Origin: Sphingomonas sp. S2-65
GTDB taxonomy: Bacteria; Pseudomonadota; Alphaproteobacteria; Sphingomonadales; Sphingomonadaceae
DNA length: 64,000 nt
Direction: 5' to 3'
NCBI RefSeq assembly: GCF_021513175.1
Contig: NZ_CP090953.1
Coordinates: 2,538,501 to 2,602,500, forward strand
A model generated the notes under the pieces. It saw nothing but the letters and a program-made list of their open reading frames with translations. It made no database searches and was not told the DNA's origin. Shown here in pieces: positions 19,296 to 28,305 of the stretch; the first letter of the stretch is position 1, and every line of letters begins with the position of its first letter. A program made the translations under genes and the position numbers.

Positions 19296-20473
19296 TGGGC
19301 GCGCGCATCCTGGCCGTCCCCCTGGCGCTCGCCGCGATCCTGGTGACCGGCAGCCTGGCCGGAGCGCAGGCGCCGACGCTGGGCGACCAGCAGGTGCGGC
19401 TGAAATCGGCGTCGTCGCAGGCGCGGGCGGCGCGTGCGCGGGCAGATGCACTGGAGCGCGCGGCGGCGGCCGAGCGCGACCGGGCGGCACAGGCGCAGGG
19501 CGAGGAAGCCGCGGCGGCCGAGCGGATCAAGGCGGCGGAAGCCGATATCGCCGCGGCGAACGCGCGGATCGCGATCGTCGATCGGCTGCTCGCCGCGCAG
19601 CGTGCGCGGCTGGGAGCGCAGCAAAGCCCGATCCTGAAGCTGCTCGCGGCGCTGCAGTCCATGGCGCGCCGGCCGCCGATCCTGGGGCTGATCCAGCCGG
19701 GATCGACCGCCGACATGGTGCATGTCCGGGCCGCACTCGGTGCCGCGCTGCCGCTGGTGGAGGTGCGTACCGCAGCCGTGCGCGCGGAGCTGGATCGCGC
19801 CGGCGCGCTGCGCGCAACCGCCGGCAGCGCAGCGGCCCGGCTGCAGCAGAGCCGCGCGCGGCTGGAGGACGAGCGGCTGGCGCTGGTGCAGCTGGAGGCC
19901 GAGCACCGGCTGCGTTCGGAGGAACTGGGCCGCACCGCACTGGTGGAAAGCGATCGCGCCATCGCCATGGGCGAGCGCGCCCGCGAGATCGCCGACCAGA
20001 TGGAGAATGCCGGAACCGTCGCCCAGGTCCGCGATGCGCTGGCCGGGCTGGAGGGACCGCTGCCGCGCCCCGCGGAGGGCCGGCCGCAGGCGCTGCAGGT
20101 GGACGGCGACCGTCCCTATCTGCTGCCGGTATGGGGACGGCTGGCGACCGGGTTCGGCGAATTGTCGCCCACTGGGGTGCGCGCCCGCGGGCTGACGCTG
20201 GCCTGCGCCGCCGATGCGCCGGTCCGCGCGCCGGCGGGCGGACGCATCGCCTATGCCGGGCCGTTCCGCGGCTATGGCGGGGTCGTCATCATCGACCATG
20301 GCAATGGCTGGACCTCGCTGGTCGCCGGCCTGGGGTCCGTGTCCGTCCGATTGGGGCAGAGGGTCGCGCAGGCCGCGCCGATCGGCCGCGCGGGCAAGAG
20401 TGACGAGCCGCGGGTGACGGTGGAGCTTCGGCGGCGCGGAACCCCCGTCGACCTTGTACAATTGCTCGACTGA
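19295..20473 (+). CDS. Murein hydrolase activator EnvC-like protein with degenerate LytM domain
   Basis: A 392-residue secreted protein. A signal peptide (cleavage near LAGAQA) is followed by about 190 residues of coiled coil and a C-terminal LytM/M23 domain beginning near the PVWGRLATGFGE segment. The zinc ligands of active M23 peptidases are missing: the HxxxD position reads RARGLTL and the HxH position reads RVTVELR. This matches EnvC of E. coli, an activator of amidases rather than an enzyme. The ATG at 19295 overlaps the rlmH stop and has a GGAAGGG ribosome-binding site. An open frame from 19202 overlaps rlmH and was rejected. Confidence 0.9.
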   Translation: MGARILAVPLALAAILVTGSLAGAQAPTLGDQQVRLKSASSQARAARARADALERAAAAERDRAAQAQGEEAAAAERIKAAEADIAAANARIAIVDRLLAAQRARLGAQQSPILKLLAALQSMARRPPILGLIQPGSTADMVHVRAALGAALPLVEVRTAAVRAELDRAGALRATAGSAAARLQQSRARLEDERLALVQLEAEHRLRSEELGRTALVESDRAIAMGERAREIADQMENAGTVAQVRDALAGLEGPLPRPAEGRPQALQVDGDRPYLLPVWGRLATGFGELSPTGVRARGLTLACAADAPVRAPAGGRIAYAGPFRGYGGVVIIDHGNGWTSLVAGLGSVSVRLGQRVAQAAPIGRAGKSDEPRVTVELRRRGTPVDLVQLLD

Positions 20474-20536
20474 CAGGCCGTGAAAACGCCGCTATCTTCC
20501 CCCATATTCGGGACAATTCCCCAGAACTGAAAGTTC

Positions 20537-21874
20537 GTGTCGATGTTGCGTTCGTTTCTTCAGGTCACCGCCGCCGTGGGCGCGCTGGCGCTGGTTCCCA
20601 TCGCCTCCGGCGCGATGGCCGGCGTGGATACCAGCAGCTATCGTGAGCTCGACACGTTCCTGGCGGTGCTGAACCAGGTCAAGGCGAACTATGTCGACAA
20701 GGTCGACGACAAGAAGCTGATGGAAGGCGCGATCCAGGGCATGCTCGCCTCGCTGGATCCGCACAGCAGCTATGCCGACGGCCTGGAATACGACAATCTC
20801 CAGATCCAGACCCAGGGCAATTATGGCGGGCTGGGCCTGACCGTCACCGAGGAGGACGGCGCGGTCAAGGTGATCGCCCCGACCGAAGATACGCCGGCGG
20901 CGCGCGCCGGGATCAAGTCCGGCGACTATATCACGCATATCGACGGCAAGTTCATCGTCGGCGGCAGCCTGGACGAAGCGGTGCAGCAGATGCGCGGCGC
21001 GCCGGGCAGCAAGATCGCGATGACGATCATCCGCCCGGGCGCCGACAAGCCGCTGCAGTTCACCCTGACCCGCGAGATCATCGTGCAGAAGCCGGTGAAG
21101 TGGGAAGTGAAGAACGGCGTCGGCTATATCAACATCAACACCTTCACGGCCCAGACCGGCGCGGACACGGTCAAGGCGATCCAGGGGATCGAGAAGCAGC
21201 TGGGGCACAAGCCGAGCGGCTATGTCATCGATCTGCGCGCCAATGGCGGCGGGCTGCTGAGCGAGGCGATCGCGGTGTCCGACGTGTTCCTGAGCCATGG
21301 CGAGATCGTCTCGCAGCGCGGGCGCGAGACGAACGACGTCGAGCGTTATTATGCCGAGAGCATGGTGCCGGGCGACTTGACTCGCGGGCTGCCGCTGGTG
21401 GTGCTGGTGGATGCCGGCACGGCTTCGGCATCCGAGATCGTCGCCGGCGCGCTGCAGGATCATCACCGTGCACTGGTGATGGGTACGCGCAGCTTCGGCA
21501 AGGGATCGGTGCAGACCATCCTGCCGATGGGCGAGCATGCCGCGCTGCGCTTGACCACCGCGCGCTATTACACTCCGTCGGGCCATTCGGTGCAGGAGGG
21601 CGGGATCAAGCCCGATCTGCTGGTGCCGCAGATCTCCGACCCCGACTACAAGACCCGGCCGGTGCTGCGCGAGGCCGACCTGCGCCGTCACCTGATCAAT
21701 CAGGACAAGGTCGATGATTCGGTCCTGGAGGATGACGCCCGCACCGATCCGCGCTTCTCGGCGACGCCCGAGGAACTGAAGAAGCAGGGCATTGACGACT
21801 TCCAGCTGCATTACGCGCTGCAGACCATCTCGCGCACGGGCCCCAAGGGCCAGGTCGCGACGAAGGCCCGCTAG
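20537..21874 (+). CDS. ctpA: Carboxyl-terminal processing protease (S41 family)
   Basis: A 445-residue periplasmic serine protease with a signal peptide and a PDZ domain (YGGLGLTVTEEDGAVKVIAPTEDTPAARAGIKSGD). The catalytic domain has VDAGTASASEIVAGAL with the nucleophile serine and RSFGKGSVQT with the catalytic lysine. Such proteases trim or degrade periplasmic proteins, in several bacteria including peptidoglycan hydrolases, which fits its place next to envC. Translation starts at the GTG at 20537 or the ATG at 20543. Confidence 0.96.
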   Translation: MSMLRSFLQVTAAVGALALVPIASGAMAGVDTSSYRELDTFLAVLNQVKANYVDKVDDKKLMEGAIQGMLASLDPHSSYADGLEYDNLQIQTQGNYGGLGLTVTEEDGAVKVIAPTEDTPAARAGIKSGDYITHIDGKFIVGGSLDEAVQQMRGAPGSKIAMTIIRPGADKPLQFTLTREIIVQKPVKWEVKNGVGYININTFTAQTGADTVKAIQGIEKQLGHKPSGYVIDLRANGGGLLSEAIAVSDVFLSHGEIVSQRGRETNDVERYYAESMVPGDLTRGLPLVVLVDAGTASASEIVAGALQDHHRALVMGTRSFGKGSVQTILPMGEHAALRLTTARYYTPSGHSVQEGGIKPDLLVPQISDPDYKTRPVLREADLRRHLINQDKVDDSVLEDDARTDPRFSATPEELKKQGIDDFQLHYALQTISRTGPKGQVATKAR

Positions 21875-21877
21875 GCG

Positions 21878-22360
21878 ATGCGCAGGGACGGACTTCGCAC
21901 CGCGCGCTGGATCGCGCTGTTGCTGCCCGCGGCGCTGCTGGCGGGCGCCTGGGGATCGCAGCTGTTTGGGCTGGTGCCGTGCGAAATGTGCCATTGGCAG
22001 CGCTGGCCACATTATGCGGCGGTGATTGTAGCGGCGCTGAGCTTCGTGGTGCGGCCGCGCGTGGTTCGGACGCTGTTCGTGCTGTTCGCCGGCGTGCTGA
22101 TCGCGGTGAGCGGCGGCATCGGCGTGTTCCATGCCGGCGTGGAATATCATTGGTGGCAGGGGATCACCGCCTGCACCACCAGCCTGGCGCATGGCGACCC
22201 GATGGACATCCTGAAGGAAGCATTGGGCAAGCCGCTGATCCGCTGCGACGTGCCGCAATGGTCGCTGTTCGGGATCAGCCTGGCCGGGTTCAACGCGATC
22301 CTGTCGCTGGGGGGCGCGGTGGCGATCTTCATCCTGGCGGCGAGGAGGCCACGCCGATGA
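21878..22360 (+). CDS. DsbB-type disulfide bond formation protein
   Basis: A 160-residue inner-membrane protein with four hydrophobic helices that would reoxidise a DsbA-like partner and pass electrons to quinone. The first periplasmic cysteine pair is CEMC (Cys35 and Cys38), followed by the HWQRW quinone-contact region. The second pair is Cys99 and Cys123 in the GITACTTSL and PLIRCDVPQW loops. The stop overlaps the coq7 start (ATGA). No dsbA is in the window. Confidence 0.92.
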   Translation: MRRDGLRTARWIALLLPAALLAGAWGSQLFGLVPCEMCHWQRWPHYAAVIVAALSFVVRPRVVRTLFVLFAGVLIAVSGGIGVFHAGVEYHWWQGITACTTSLAHGDPMDILKEALGKPLIRCDVPQWSLFGISLAGFNAILSLGGAVAIFILAARRPRR

Positions 22361-22896
22361 GCTGGAAGCCCGGAGACAGACGCGAGGCGCGCGACATGAT
22401 GGTCCGCGTCGACCAGGCCGGCGAATATGGCGCCACCCGTATCTATGCCGGGCAGCTGGCGATCATGGGCGACCGCACGCCGATGGCGCGGATGATCAAC
22501 GGCATGGCGCTTCAGGAGGAGGAGCATCGCGCGTTCTTCGACGGCGTGCTCGCGCGGCGGGGCATTCGCCCGACGGCGTTGCAGCCCTTCTGGAACGTGG
22601 CCGGGTTCGCGCTGGGCGCGGTGACGGCGGCGCTGGGGCCGGAGGCGGCGATGGCGTGTACCGCCGCGGTCGAGACCGAGATCGACAAGCATTACCAGCA
22701 GCAGGTCGATGAACTGGCTCGGGACGATGACGATCCCGAACTGCGCACCGCAGTGCTCAAGTTCCAGGCCGAAGAGCTGGAGCATCGCGACACCGCGCTG
22801 GGCCATGGCGCGGAGAACGCGCTGGGCTATCCGGTGCTATCGGCGCTGATCCGGCTGGGCTGCCGCGTGGCCATTGCGTCGTCGAAACGGATATGA
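22357..22896 (+). CDS. coq7: Demethoxyubiquinone hydroxylase
   Basis: A 179-residue di-iron hydroxylase of the COQ7 family, which carries out a late ring hydroxylation in ubiquinone synthesis. The six iron ligands sit in DQAGEYGA, the EEEHRAFF segment, ETEIDKHY and the EELEHRD segment. The ATG at 22357 overlaps the DsbB stop by 4 bases. Sitting beside a quinone-dependent DsbB is suggestive, but both are common single genes. Confidence 0.95.
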   Translation: MSWKPGDRREARDMMVRVDQAGEYGATRIYAGQLAIMGDRTPMARMINGMALQEEEHRAFFDGVLARRGIRPTALQPFWNVAGFALGAVTAALGPEAAMACTAAVETEIDKHYQQQVDELARDDDDPELRTAVLKFQAEELEHRDTALGHGAENALGYPVLSALIRLGCRVAIASSKRI

Positions 22897-22970
22897 CTTC
22901 GGGTGGCGAACGGATATGACAGGCTAGATTAAGCGTTGCCCCGTCAAAAGGCGGGTTCAAGGAGTAGATC

Positions 22971-23378
22971 ATGCTGGAACGCATTGCCCTCGTCGCGGCC
23001 CTCGCCGCCGCTACCCTGGTGGCTCCGAACGCCGCGCAGGCGCAGAATGCGGCGCAGAACGGCGTGCTGGTGATCTATGGCGAAGACAAATGCCCGACCA
23101 ACAGCAACGGCGAGGAAGTCGTGATCTGCCGCCGGCTGGACGAATCCGAGCGGTTTCGCATTCCCAAGACGTTGCGCGAGCAGCCCGGTCCGCCGCAGCA
23201 GACCGAAAGCTGGGCAGTGCGCTCGCAGGGCGCGCTGGAGGAAGGCCAGTTCGGCACCGGCAGCTGCTCCACCGTGGGCGCGGGCGGATCGACCGGGTGC
23301 TTCGTGCGCCAGGCGCGGCAGTCCAAGGCGGAGTCCCGGGCCCGGCGCGAGGCGCAGACTGACCTGCCGCTGCCTTGA
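22971..23378 (+). CDS. Secreted sphingomonad protein of unknown function
   Basis: A 135-residue protein with a signal peptide (cleavage near AAQAQ). Cysteines occur in DKCPTNSNGEEVVICRR, GTGSCST and STGCFVRQ, enough for two disulfides, and an IPKTLREQPG segment lies between them. The C-terminus is arginine-rich. No enzyme family is recognised. Proteins with this CPTNSNGEEVVICRRL pattern are, from memory, widespread in sphingomonads and unnamed. An ATG with a GGAG-type site (AAGGAGTAG region) supports the start. Confidence 0.8.
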   Translation: MLERIALVAALAAATLVAPNAAQAQNAAQNGVLVIYGEDKCPTNSNGEEVVICRRLDESERFRIPKTLREQPGPPQQTESWAVRSQGALEEGQFGTGSCSTVGAGGSTGCFVRQARQSKAESRARREAQTDLPLP

Positions 23379-23384
23379 GCAGGC

Positions 23385-24593
23385 TTAGCGCGGCGGGCGT
23401 ACCCAGTGGGGCGCCCGGCGCAGCACGCAGTCCGCGATGATCCACAGCATCGCCGCACCGCGCAACGCCGCGGCATAGGCGATGTGAGTCGGCGTGGTGG
23501 CTGGCCAGCCACCCTCCATGCCGGCGAACCACCAGAATTCTGCGAAATAGGCGGCGACGTCGCCCAGCACGAACAGCGCCACCGGCAGCAGCCGTGGCGC
23601 CGTCAGCAGCAGCACCGGATAGAGCCACAGGTCAAACTGCGGCGAATAGACTTTGTTGGTCAGCATGAACCAGGCGAGCACCGGGGTGAACAGCACCCAG
23701 AGGTGATCGCGGTGTTGCCGCCAGCCGATCCCGACGATCAGCGCGGCGCCGCCGAGGAACAGCGCGGCGGCGTAGAGGTTGCGCTGCTCGATCCAAGTGA
23801 ACCACAGGCCGGTGTTGGCGAGCACTTCCCAGCTGGCGCCGGCGGTGCCCTGGCGCTCCTGCGAGAAGCGGTAGAACTCGCTCCAATTGTCGGGGGCGAG
23901 CAGCGCGACCGGCAGGTTCACCAGCGCCCAGGCGCCGACCGCCGCCGCAGTGACCAGCGCCGCGCTGCGCAGGCGGACCAGCCATCCACCCCGGCCGAAC
24001 AGCGCCTGCAGCCCGAACAAAGGCAGCGCAAGCGCGGGAAAGAGCTTGGCGGCGGCGCCGAGCGCGGCGAGCGCGGCGGCGGATGCCAGCCGGCCCGAGC
24101 GGGCGAGCAGCAGGGCGCCGACCGCGAGCGCGGCGGCGGCGAGGTCCCAATTGTGGCCGAGATACAGCACCAGCGGCGGCGCCGCGGCCCAGGCCCAGAG
24201 GCGGCGGCGATCGACCCCGGCGCGCAGGAACATGCGCAGGATGAGCGCGGCGAGCAGCGCGTTGGCGAGGCTGACGACCGCCAGGAAGCGGACGTCGTTG
24301 GCGCCGCGGCCGAACAGCGCGCGCGTGACGGCGCCCTCCGCCCAGATCTGCGCGCCGGTGAGCACCGGATATTCCATGCGCGTCTGAAAATAGGGCAGCT
24401 TGCCCTGCGCCACTTCGCGGCCGAGCCAGAAGGGCACCACGTCGCTGTAGCAGCCGGTGCTGTACTGCTCGGCATCCTGCCACCCGCCGGGCATGCAGTG
24501 GCTCTTGAACGCCCAGCCGGCGAAGCAGGTCAGCGCTAGCGCGATCCACAAGGCGGCCAACCGCCAATCCAGTCGCGCAGAGCCTTGTTGCAT
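23385..24593 (-). CDS. Multi-pass membrane protein, glycosyltransferase 87-like (DUF2029)
   Basis: A 402-residue protein with about ten hydrophobic helices. The first periplasmic loop has a conserved-looking YFQTRMEYPVLTGAQIW, typical of GT87/DUF2029 mannosyltransferase-like proteins that use polyprenyl-phosphate sugars; later loops carry RQGTAGASWEVLANTG and KVYSPQFDLW. The acceptor and sugar are unknown. The ATG at 24593 was preferred to a frame extending to 25994, because the extension is antisense to the radical SAM gene and lacks any family similarity. Convergent with the gene at 22971, with 6 bases between the stops. Confidence 0.85.
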   Translation of the reverse strand: MQQGSARLDWRLAALWIALALTCFAGWAFKSHCMPGGWQDAEQYSTGCYSDVVPFWLGREVAQGKLPYFQTRMEYPVLTGAQIWAEGAVTRALFGRGANDVRFLAVVSLANALLAALILRMFLRAGVDRRRLWAWAAAPPLVLYLGHNWDLAAAALAVGALLLARSGRLASAAALAALGAAAKLFPALALPLFGLQALFGRGGWLVRLRSAALVTAAAVGAWALVNLPVALLAPDNWSEFYRFSQERQGTAGASWEVLANTGLWFTWIEQRNLYAAALFLGGAALIVGIGWRQHRDHLWVLFTPVLAWFMLTNKVYSPQFDLWLYPVLLLTAPRLLPVALFVLGDVAAYFAEFWWFAGMEGGWPATTPTHIAYAAALRGAAMLWIIADCVLRRAPHWVRPPR

Positions 24594-24662
24594 GCCGAAC
24601 CGCTTACCGGCTGCGGCGAAGCGCGTCCACTTGCGCTGGACTTTGCGCGCGCTGGAACATAG

Positions 24663-25922
24663 ATGGAACGGATGGCGCAGTTGGATGTCCGCTCGAAGCT
24701 CGCGATCCTGGCGGATGCCGCCAAATACGACGCGTCCTGCGCGTCGTCGGGAACGTCCAAGCGCAAGTCCGATAAGGGCGGCAAGGGGCTGGGCTCGACC
24801 GAGGGGATGGGCATCTGCCACGCTTATGCCCCGGACGGGCGGTGCATCAGCCTGCTCAAGATCCTGCTGACCAACAGCTGCATCTTCGACTGTCATTACT
24901 GCATCAACCGCAAGAGTTCGAACGTGCGGCGGGCGCGGTTCACGCCCGAAGAGGTGGTGGACCTCACGCTGAGCTTTTACCGGCGCAACTATATCGAGGG
25001 GCTGTTCCTCTCCTCGGGGATCATCGCGTCGTCGAACTATACGATGGAGCAGATCGTGCGGGTGGCCAAGCTGCTGCGCGAGGAGCATGATTTCCGCGGT
25101 TATATCCACCTCAAGACCATCCCCGATGCCGATCCCGAGCTGGTGCATCAGGCCGGGATGTATGCCGACCGCGTGTCGATCAACGTAGAGCTGCCGACCG
25201 TCGCCGGGCTGACGCGGCTGGCGCCGGAGAAGTCGGCGCCGCGCATCGAGGGGGCGATGCAGGAGGTGCGCACTGCGATCGACGACGGCTCTGACGCGAA
25301 GAAGCGCTACAAGTCGGCACCGAAGTTCGCGCCGGCGGGGCAGTCGACGCAGATGATCGTCGGGGCGGATGCGGCGACCGATGGCGACATCATCGGCCGC
25401 GCGGCGGGGCTGTACGACCGGTTCAAGCTGCGGCGAGTCTATTATTCCGCATTCAGCCCGATTCCCGATGCCAGCGCGGTGCTGCCGCTCCAGCGCCCGC
25501 CGCTGATGCGCGAGCACCGGCTGTACCAGTCCGATTGGCTGATGCGCTTCTACGACTATCAGCCGGGCGAAGTCGCGGCGGCGGCCGATGTCACCACGGG
25601 CATGCTGCCGCTCGACATCGATCCCAAGCTCGCCTGGGCGCTCAAGTTCCGCGATCGCTTCCCGGTCGACGTGAACCGCGCGCCGCGCGAGGCGCTGCTG
25701 CGCGTTCCCGGGCTCGGAGTGAAGGCAGTGGATGCGATCCTCGCCACCCGGCGCTGGCGCCGGCTGCGGCTGGCGGATGTGGCGCGGCTGACTGCGTCGG
25801 TGACCAAGATGCGGCCGTTCCTGATTGCCGAGGATTGGCGGCCGATTGCGCTCGCCGACAAGGCCGAACTCCGCCCGATCGTTGCGCCGAAGCGCGAGCA
25901 GCTGGAACTGTTCGCCGCCTGA
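24663..25922 (+). CDS. Radical SAM protein, putative DNA modification/repair family
   Basis: A 419-residue radical SAM enzyme. The iron-sulfur cysteines are Cys73, Cys77 and Cys80 in CIFDCHYC. A helix-hairpin-helix DNA-binding motif near the C-terminus (LLRVPGLGVKAVDAIL) and the LASTEGMGICHAYAPDGR-like N-terminus match the family usually annotated as putative DNA modification/repair radical SAM protein, which is found next to UdgX-type glycosylase genes. The reaction is not known. It is the first gene of a probable operon with a hemerythrin-like protein and UdgX. Confidence 0.9.
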   Translation: MERMAQLDVRSKLAILADAAKYDASCASSGTSKRKSDKGGKGLGSTEGMGICHAYAPDGRCISLLKILLTNSCIFDCHYCINRKSSNVRRARFTPEEVVDLTLSFYRRNYIEGLFLSSGIIASSNYTMEQIVRVAKLLREEHDFRGYIHLKTIPDADPELVHQAGMYADRVSINVELPTVAGLTRLAPEKSAPRIEGAMQEVRTAIDDGSDAKKRYKSAPKFAPAGQSTQMIVGADAATDGDIIGRAAGLYDRFKLRRVYYSAFSPIPDASAVLPLQRPPLMREHRLYQSDWLMRFYDYQPGEVAAAADVTTGMLPLDIDPKLAWALKFRDRFPVDVNRAPREALLRVPGLGVKAVDAILATRRWRRLRLADVARLTASVTKMRPFLIAEDWRPIALADKAELRPIVAPKREQLELFAA

Positions 25923-25992
25923 TACCGAAGCGAACGATTCGCAGGAGAAACATGCGGACCCGCACGCCGTTTGGTGCGCGAAGGGAATCGAC

Positions 25993-26469
25993 ATGCCGAA
26001 TATCTATGAAGTGCTGAAGACCGATCACGACCGCCAGCGGGCGCTGCTCAAGCGAGTCGGCGACCATCCCGGCACCGATCAGCCGCGCAAGGACGCGTTC
26101 GAGACGCTGCGGCTCGACCTGCAGGCGCATGCCGCCGCCGAGGAGGAATCGCTCTATGCGACGATGCTCGGCGATCCGGAGCTGCGCGAGGACGCGCGGC
26201 ATTCGGTTTCGGAGCACAAGGAAGTCGACGACTTCCTGGGCGAATTGCTCGAGCTCGAGTTCGGCACGACCGAGTGGGACGCGAAGTTCGCCGAGATGCG
26301 CCACCGCTACGAGCATCACATCGACGAGGAAGAGGAAGAGATGTTCCCGACCGCGGACGCGCATCTGTCCGACGCCGTCGAGGAGGCGCTGGGCGAGAAG
26401 TTCGAGGAGCGCAAGCCGGCCGAGCTGGAGCGCGCCGAAGAGCACAAGCCGGGCGACGAGCGGGAATAA
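25993..26469 (+). CDS. Hemerythrin-domain protein
   Basis: A 158-residue helical protein with the hemerythrin HHE pattern: His12 in KTDHDRQR, LQAHAAAEEESLY, a SEHKEVDDFL segment and an RHRYEHHIDEEEEEMFP segment supply the expected His, Glu and Asp ligands for a di-iron centre. Such proteins bind oxygen, nitric oxide or sense redox and iron. The start is the ATG at 25993, with AAGGGA 6 bases upstream. It sits between the radical SAM gene and UdgX, with only 6 bases to the latter. Confidence 0.9.
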   Translation: MPNIYEVLKTDHDRQRALLKRVGDHPGTDQPRKDAFETLRLDLQAHAAAEEESLYATMLGDPELREDARHSVSEHKEVDDFLGELLELEFGTTEWDAKFAEMRHRYEHHIDEEEEEMFPTADAHLSDAVEEALGEKFEERKPAELERAEEHKPGDERE

Positions 26470-26475
26470 CGCCGG

Positions 26476-27861
26476 TTGCGCGTCGTAAGCCTGGTTGCCG
26501 AGGATGATTTCGACGGCTGGCGCGACGCGGCGCGGGCGCTGGTGCAGGCGCGAATACCCGCTTCGGAAGTGATCTGGCAGGTCGGCGACGCACCCGCCGA
26601 CCTGTTCGGGGACGAGGCGGTGCTGGCGCCCGCCTCGCCGGCCCCGTTCAAGGTCTCCCGCGCATTCGTCGATCTGGCGCAGACCGCCATCCTCCACGCC
26701 GACCCCCAGCGCTTCGCCTTGCTCTACACGCTGCTGACCGGACTGATCGACCAGCCGCGGTGGATCGAGGATCGCGCCGATCCGCTGGTGCGGCGGCTGG
26801 AAGAGATGGCGAAGGCGGTGCGCCGCGACATCCACAAGATGCGCGCCTTTGTCCGCTTTCGCGAGACCGAGGAGGATGGCGGCGCGCGGTTCGTCGCCTG
26901 GTTCGAACCCGAGCATCACATCGTGCGGGCGAATGCGCGGTTCTTCGTCGACCGCTTCACCAATATGCGCTGGTCGATCCTCACCCCCGAACTGTCGTTG
27001 CACTGGGACGGCGAAACGCTGCGAGAAGGGCCGCCGGCGACCAAGGCGGACGCGCCCGAGGGCGATCCGATCGAGGACGTGTGGAAGACCTATTACGCGT
27101 CGATCTTCAATCCCGCCCGGCTGAAGACCGGCGCAATGCTGAAGGAAATGCCGCGCAAATACTGGAAGAACATGCCCGAGACGGCGCTGGTGAAGGAACT
27201 GATCGCAGGCGCACGGGCTCGGGAGACGGCGATGGTGGAGACGGTGGCGCGGAACACCGAGGGCAGCAACAGCCAGACCGCGTGGGCGGCGCTGCGCGAC
27301 GAGGCGATGGGCTGCACTCGCTGCCACTTGTACCAGCACGCTACCCAGACGGTGTTCGGCGAAGGGCCGGTCGACGCGCGGATGATGTTTGTCGGCGAGC
27401 AGCCGGGCGACCAGGAGGATCTGGCGGGTAAGCCGTTCGTGGGCCCTGCGGGGCAGGTGTTCGACCGCGCCGTCACGCAGGCCGGGATCGACCGCAGCAC
27501 CGTCTATGTCACCAATGCGGTGAAGCATTTCAAGTTCGAGCCGCGGGGCAAGCGGCGGATCCATGCCAAGCCCGATGCCGGGGAGATCAGCGCGTGCCGC
27601 TGGTGGTACGAGCAGGAGCGGCTGCTCGTGCGGCCGGAGATCACCGTGGCGCTGGGCGCGACCGCGGCGCGGCAGATGCTGGGGAAGACAGTGACAATCG
27701 GTCGCGAGCGCGGCCGGGCGATCGCGCTGCCCGATGGCGGGCAGGGGTGGATCACCATCCATCCCAGCTTCCTGCTGCGGATGCCGGACAAGGCGCGGGT
27801 GGAAGACGAGTTTGCGGCGTTCGTCGAGGACCTCAAAGGCGCGGCGGCGCTGTTGCGGTAA
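26476..27861 (+). CDS. udgX: UdgX-family uracil-DNA glycosylase fused to an N-terminal DUF4130-like domain
   Basis: A 461-residue fusion. Residues about 1-230 resemble the DUF4130 domain (VARALVQ..., FARFRETE-like and NMRWSILTPE segments), often called a probable DNA metabolism domain. From about residue 270 comes a UDG superfamily domain: GEQPGDQEDLAGKPFVGPAG with the catalytic pocket, and the KRRIH loop with His363. In Mycobacterium UdgX the matching histidine forms a covalent bond with uracil-DNA, so this enzyme probably traps the abasic site rather than simply releasing uracil. HPSFLLR is the second motif. Start is a TTG at 26476; cysteines CTRCH may ligate an iron-sulfur cluster. Confidence 0.92.
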   Translation: MRVVSLVAEDDFDGWRDAARALVQARIPASEVIWQVGDAPADLFGDEAVLAPASPAPFKVSRAFVDLAQTAILHADPQRFALLYTLLTGLIDQPRWIEDRADPLVRRLEEMAKAVRRDIHKMRAFVRFRETEEDGGARFVAWFEPEHHIVRANARFFVDRFTNMRWSILTPELSLHWDGETLREGPPATKADAPEGDPIEDVWKTYYASIFNPARLKTGAMLKEMPRKYWKNMPETALVKELIAGARARETAMVETVARNTEGSNSQTAWAALRDEAMGCTRCHLYQHATQTVFGEGPVDARMMFVGEQPGDQEDLAGKPFVGPAGQVFDRAVTQAGIDRSTVYVTNAVKHFKFEPRGKRRIHAKPDAGEISACRWWYEQERLLVRPEITVALGATAARQMLGKTVTIGRERGRAIALPDGGQGWITIHPSFLLRMPDKARVEDEFAAFVEDLKGAAALLR

Positions 27862-27928
27862 GGCGTGTGGAACTTAGGTTAGGTTTCCGCGCTTGATGTC
27901 GCTGGTGCAACGACCTGAAGGGGTGACC

Positions 27929-28207
27929 ATGAAGTTTGTGATCAAGGCGGCGGCTGCCGCGGGCCTGCTGGCACTGGGCGCATGTGGCGGAAACGCCGAC
28001 GACAAGGCAGCGGAGAACATCGAAGCGGCAGCGGACAACCGCGCCGACGTGCTCGATGCGCAGGCCGACAATGCCCAGAACGGGCAGGTCGAGGACGCGC
28101 TGGAAGATCAGGCCGATGCCGTTCGCGACAATGGTCACGACCTGGCCGACAAGGCCGACGACAATGACGACGCCCGCGTCGAGCAGCAGGCCGCGAACCA
28201 GATGTAA
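27929..28207 (+). CDS. Small acidic lipoprotein
   Basis: A 92-residue protein with a lipoprotein signal (GLLALGAC, lipidated cysteine at residue 20). The mature part is an aspartate-, alanine- and asparagine-rich helical chain (NRADVLDAQADNAQNGQVEDALEDQADAV) with no domain. The ATG at 27929 was preferred to an ATG at 27893 because the signal peptide begins there and GGGG-type pairing bases (AAGGGG) lie 6-10 bases upstream. Function unknown. Confidence 0.75.
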   Translation: MKFVIKAAAAAGLLALGACGGNADDKAAENIEAAADNRADVLDAQADNAQNGQVEDALEDQADAVRDNGHDLADKADDNDDARVEQQAANQM

Positions 28208-28242
28208 GCAGGTCGCCGAGAGTTCGGCGGCTGGCTTGAACA

Positions 28243-28274
28243 CCCCGCGAGCCGAGACGGTTCGCGGGGTTTTT
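28243..28274. terminator. Terminator between the small lipoprotein and the phospholipase D gene
   Basis: CCCCGCGA at 28243-28250 pairs with TCGCGGGG at 28262-28269 and is followed by TTTTTC. It is placed to end the plus-strand lipoprotein transcript. Confidence 0.88.
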
Positions 28275-28305
28275 CGTGCCTGATCCGCCGGTTCCTGGAG
28301 GCTTC

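Noticed and set aside
19280..22258. Long minus-strand open frames antisense to envC, ctpA, dsbB and coq7
   Set aside because: They are produced by high G+C codon bias opposite real genes, lack ribosome-binding sites and show arginine/histidine-rich random composition.
24594..25994. N-terminal extension of the GT87-like membrane protein
   Set aside because: The extension is antisense to the radical SAM gene and would place about 467 unrelated residues before a normal membrane protein.
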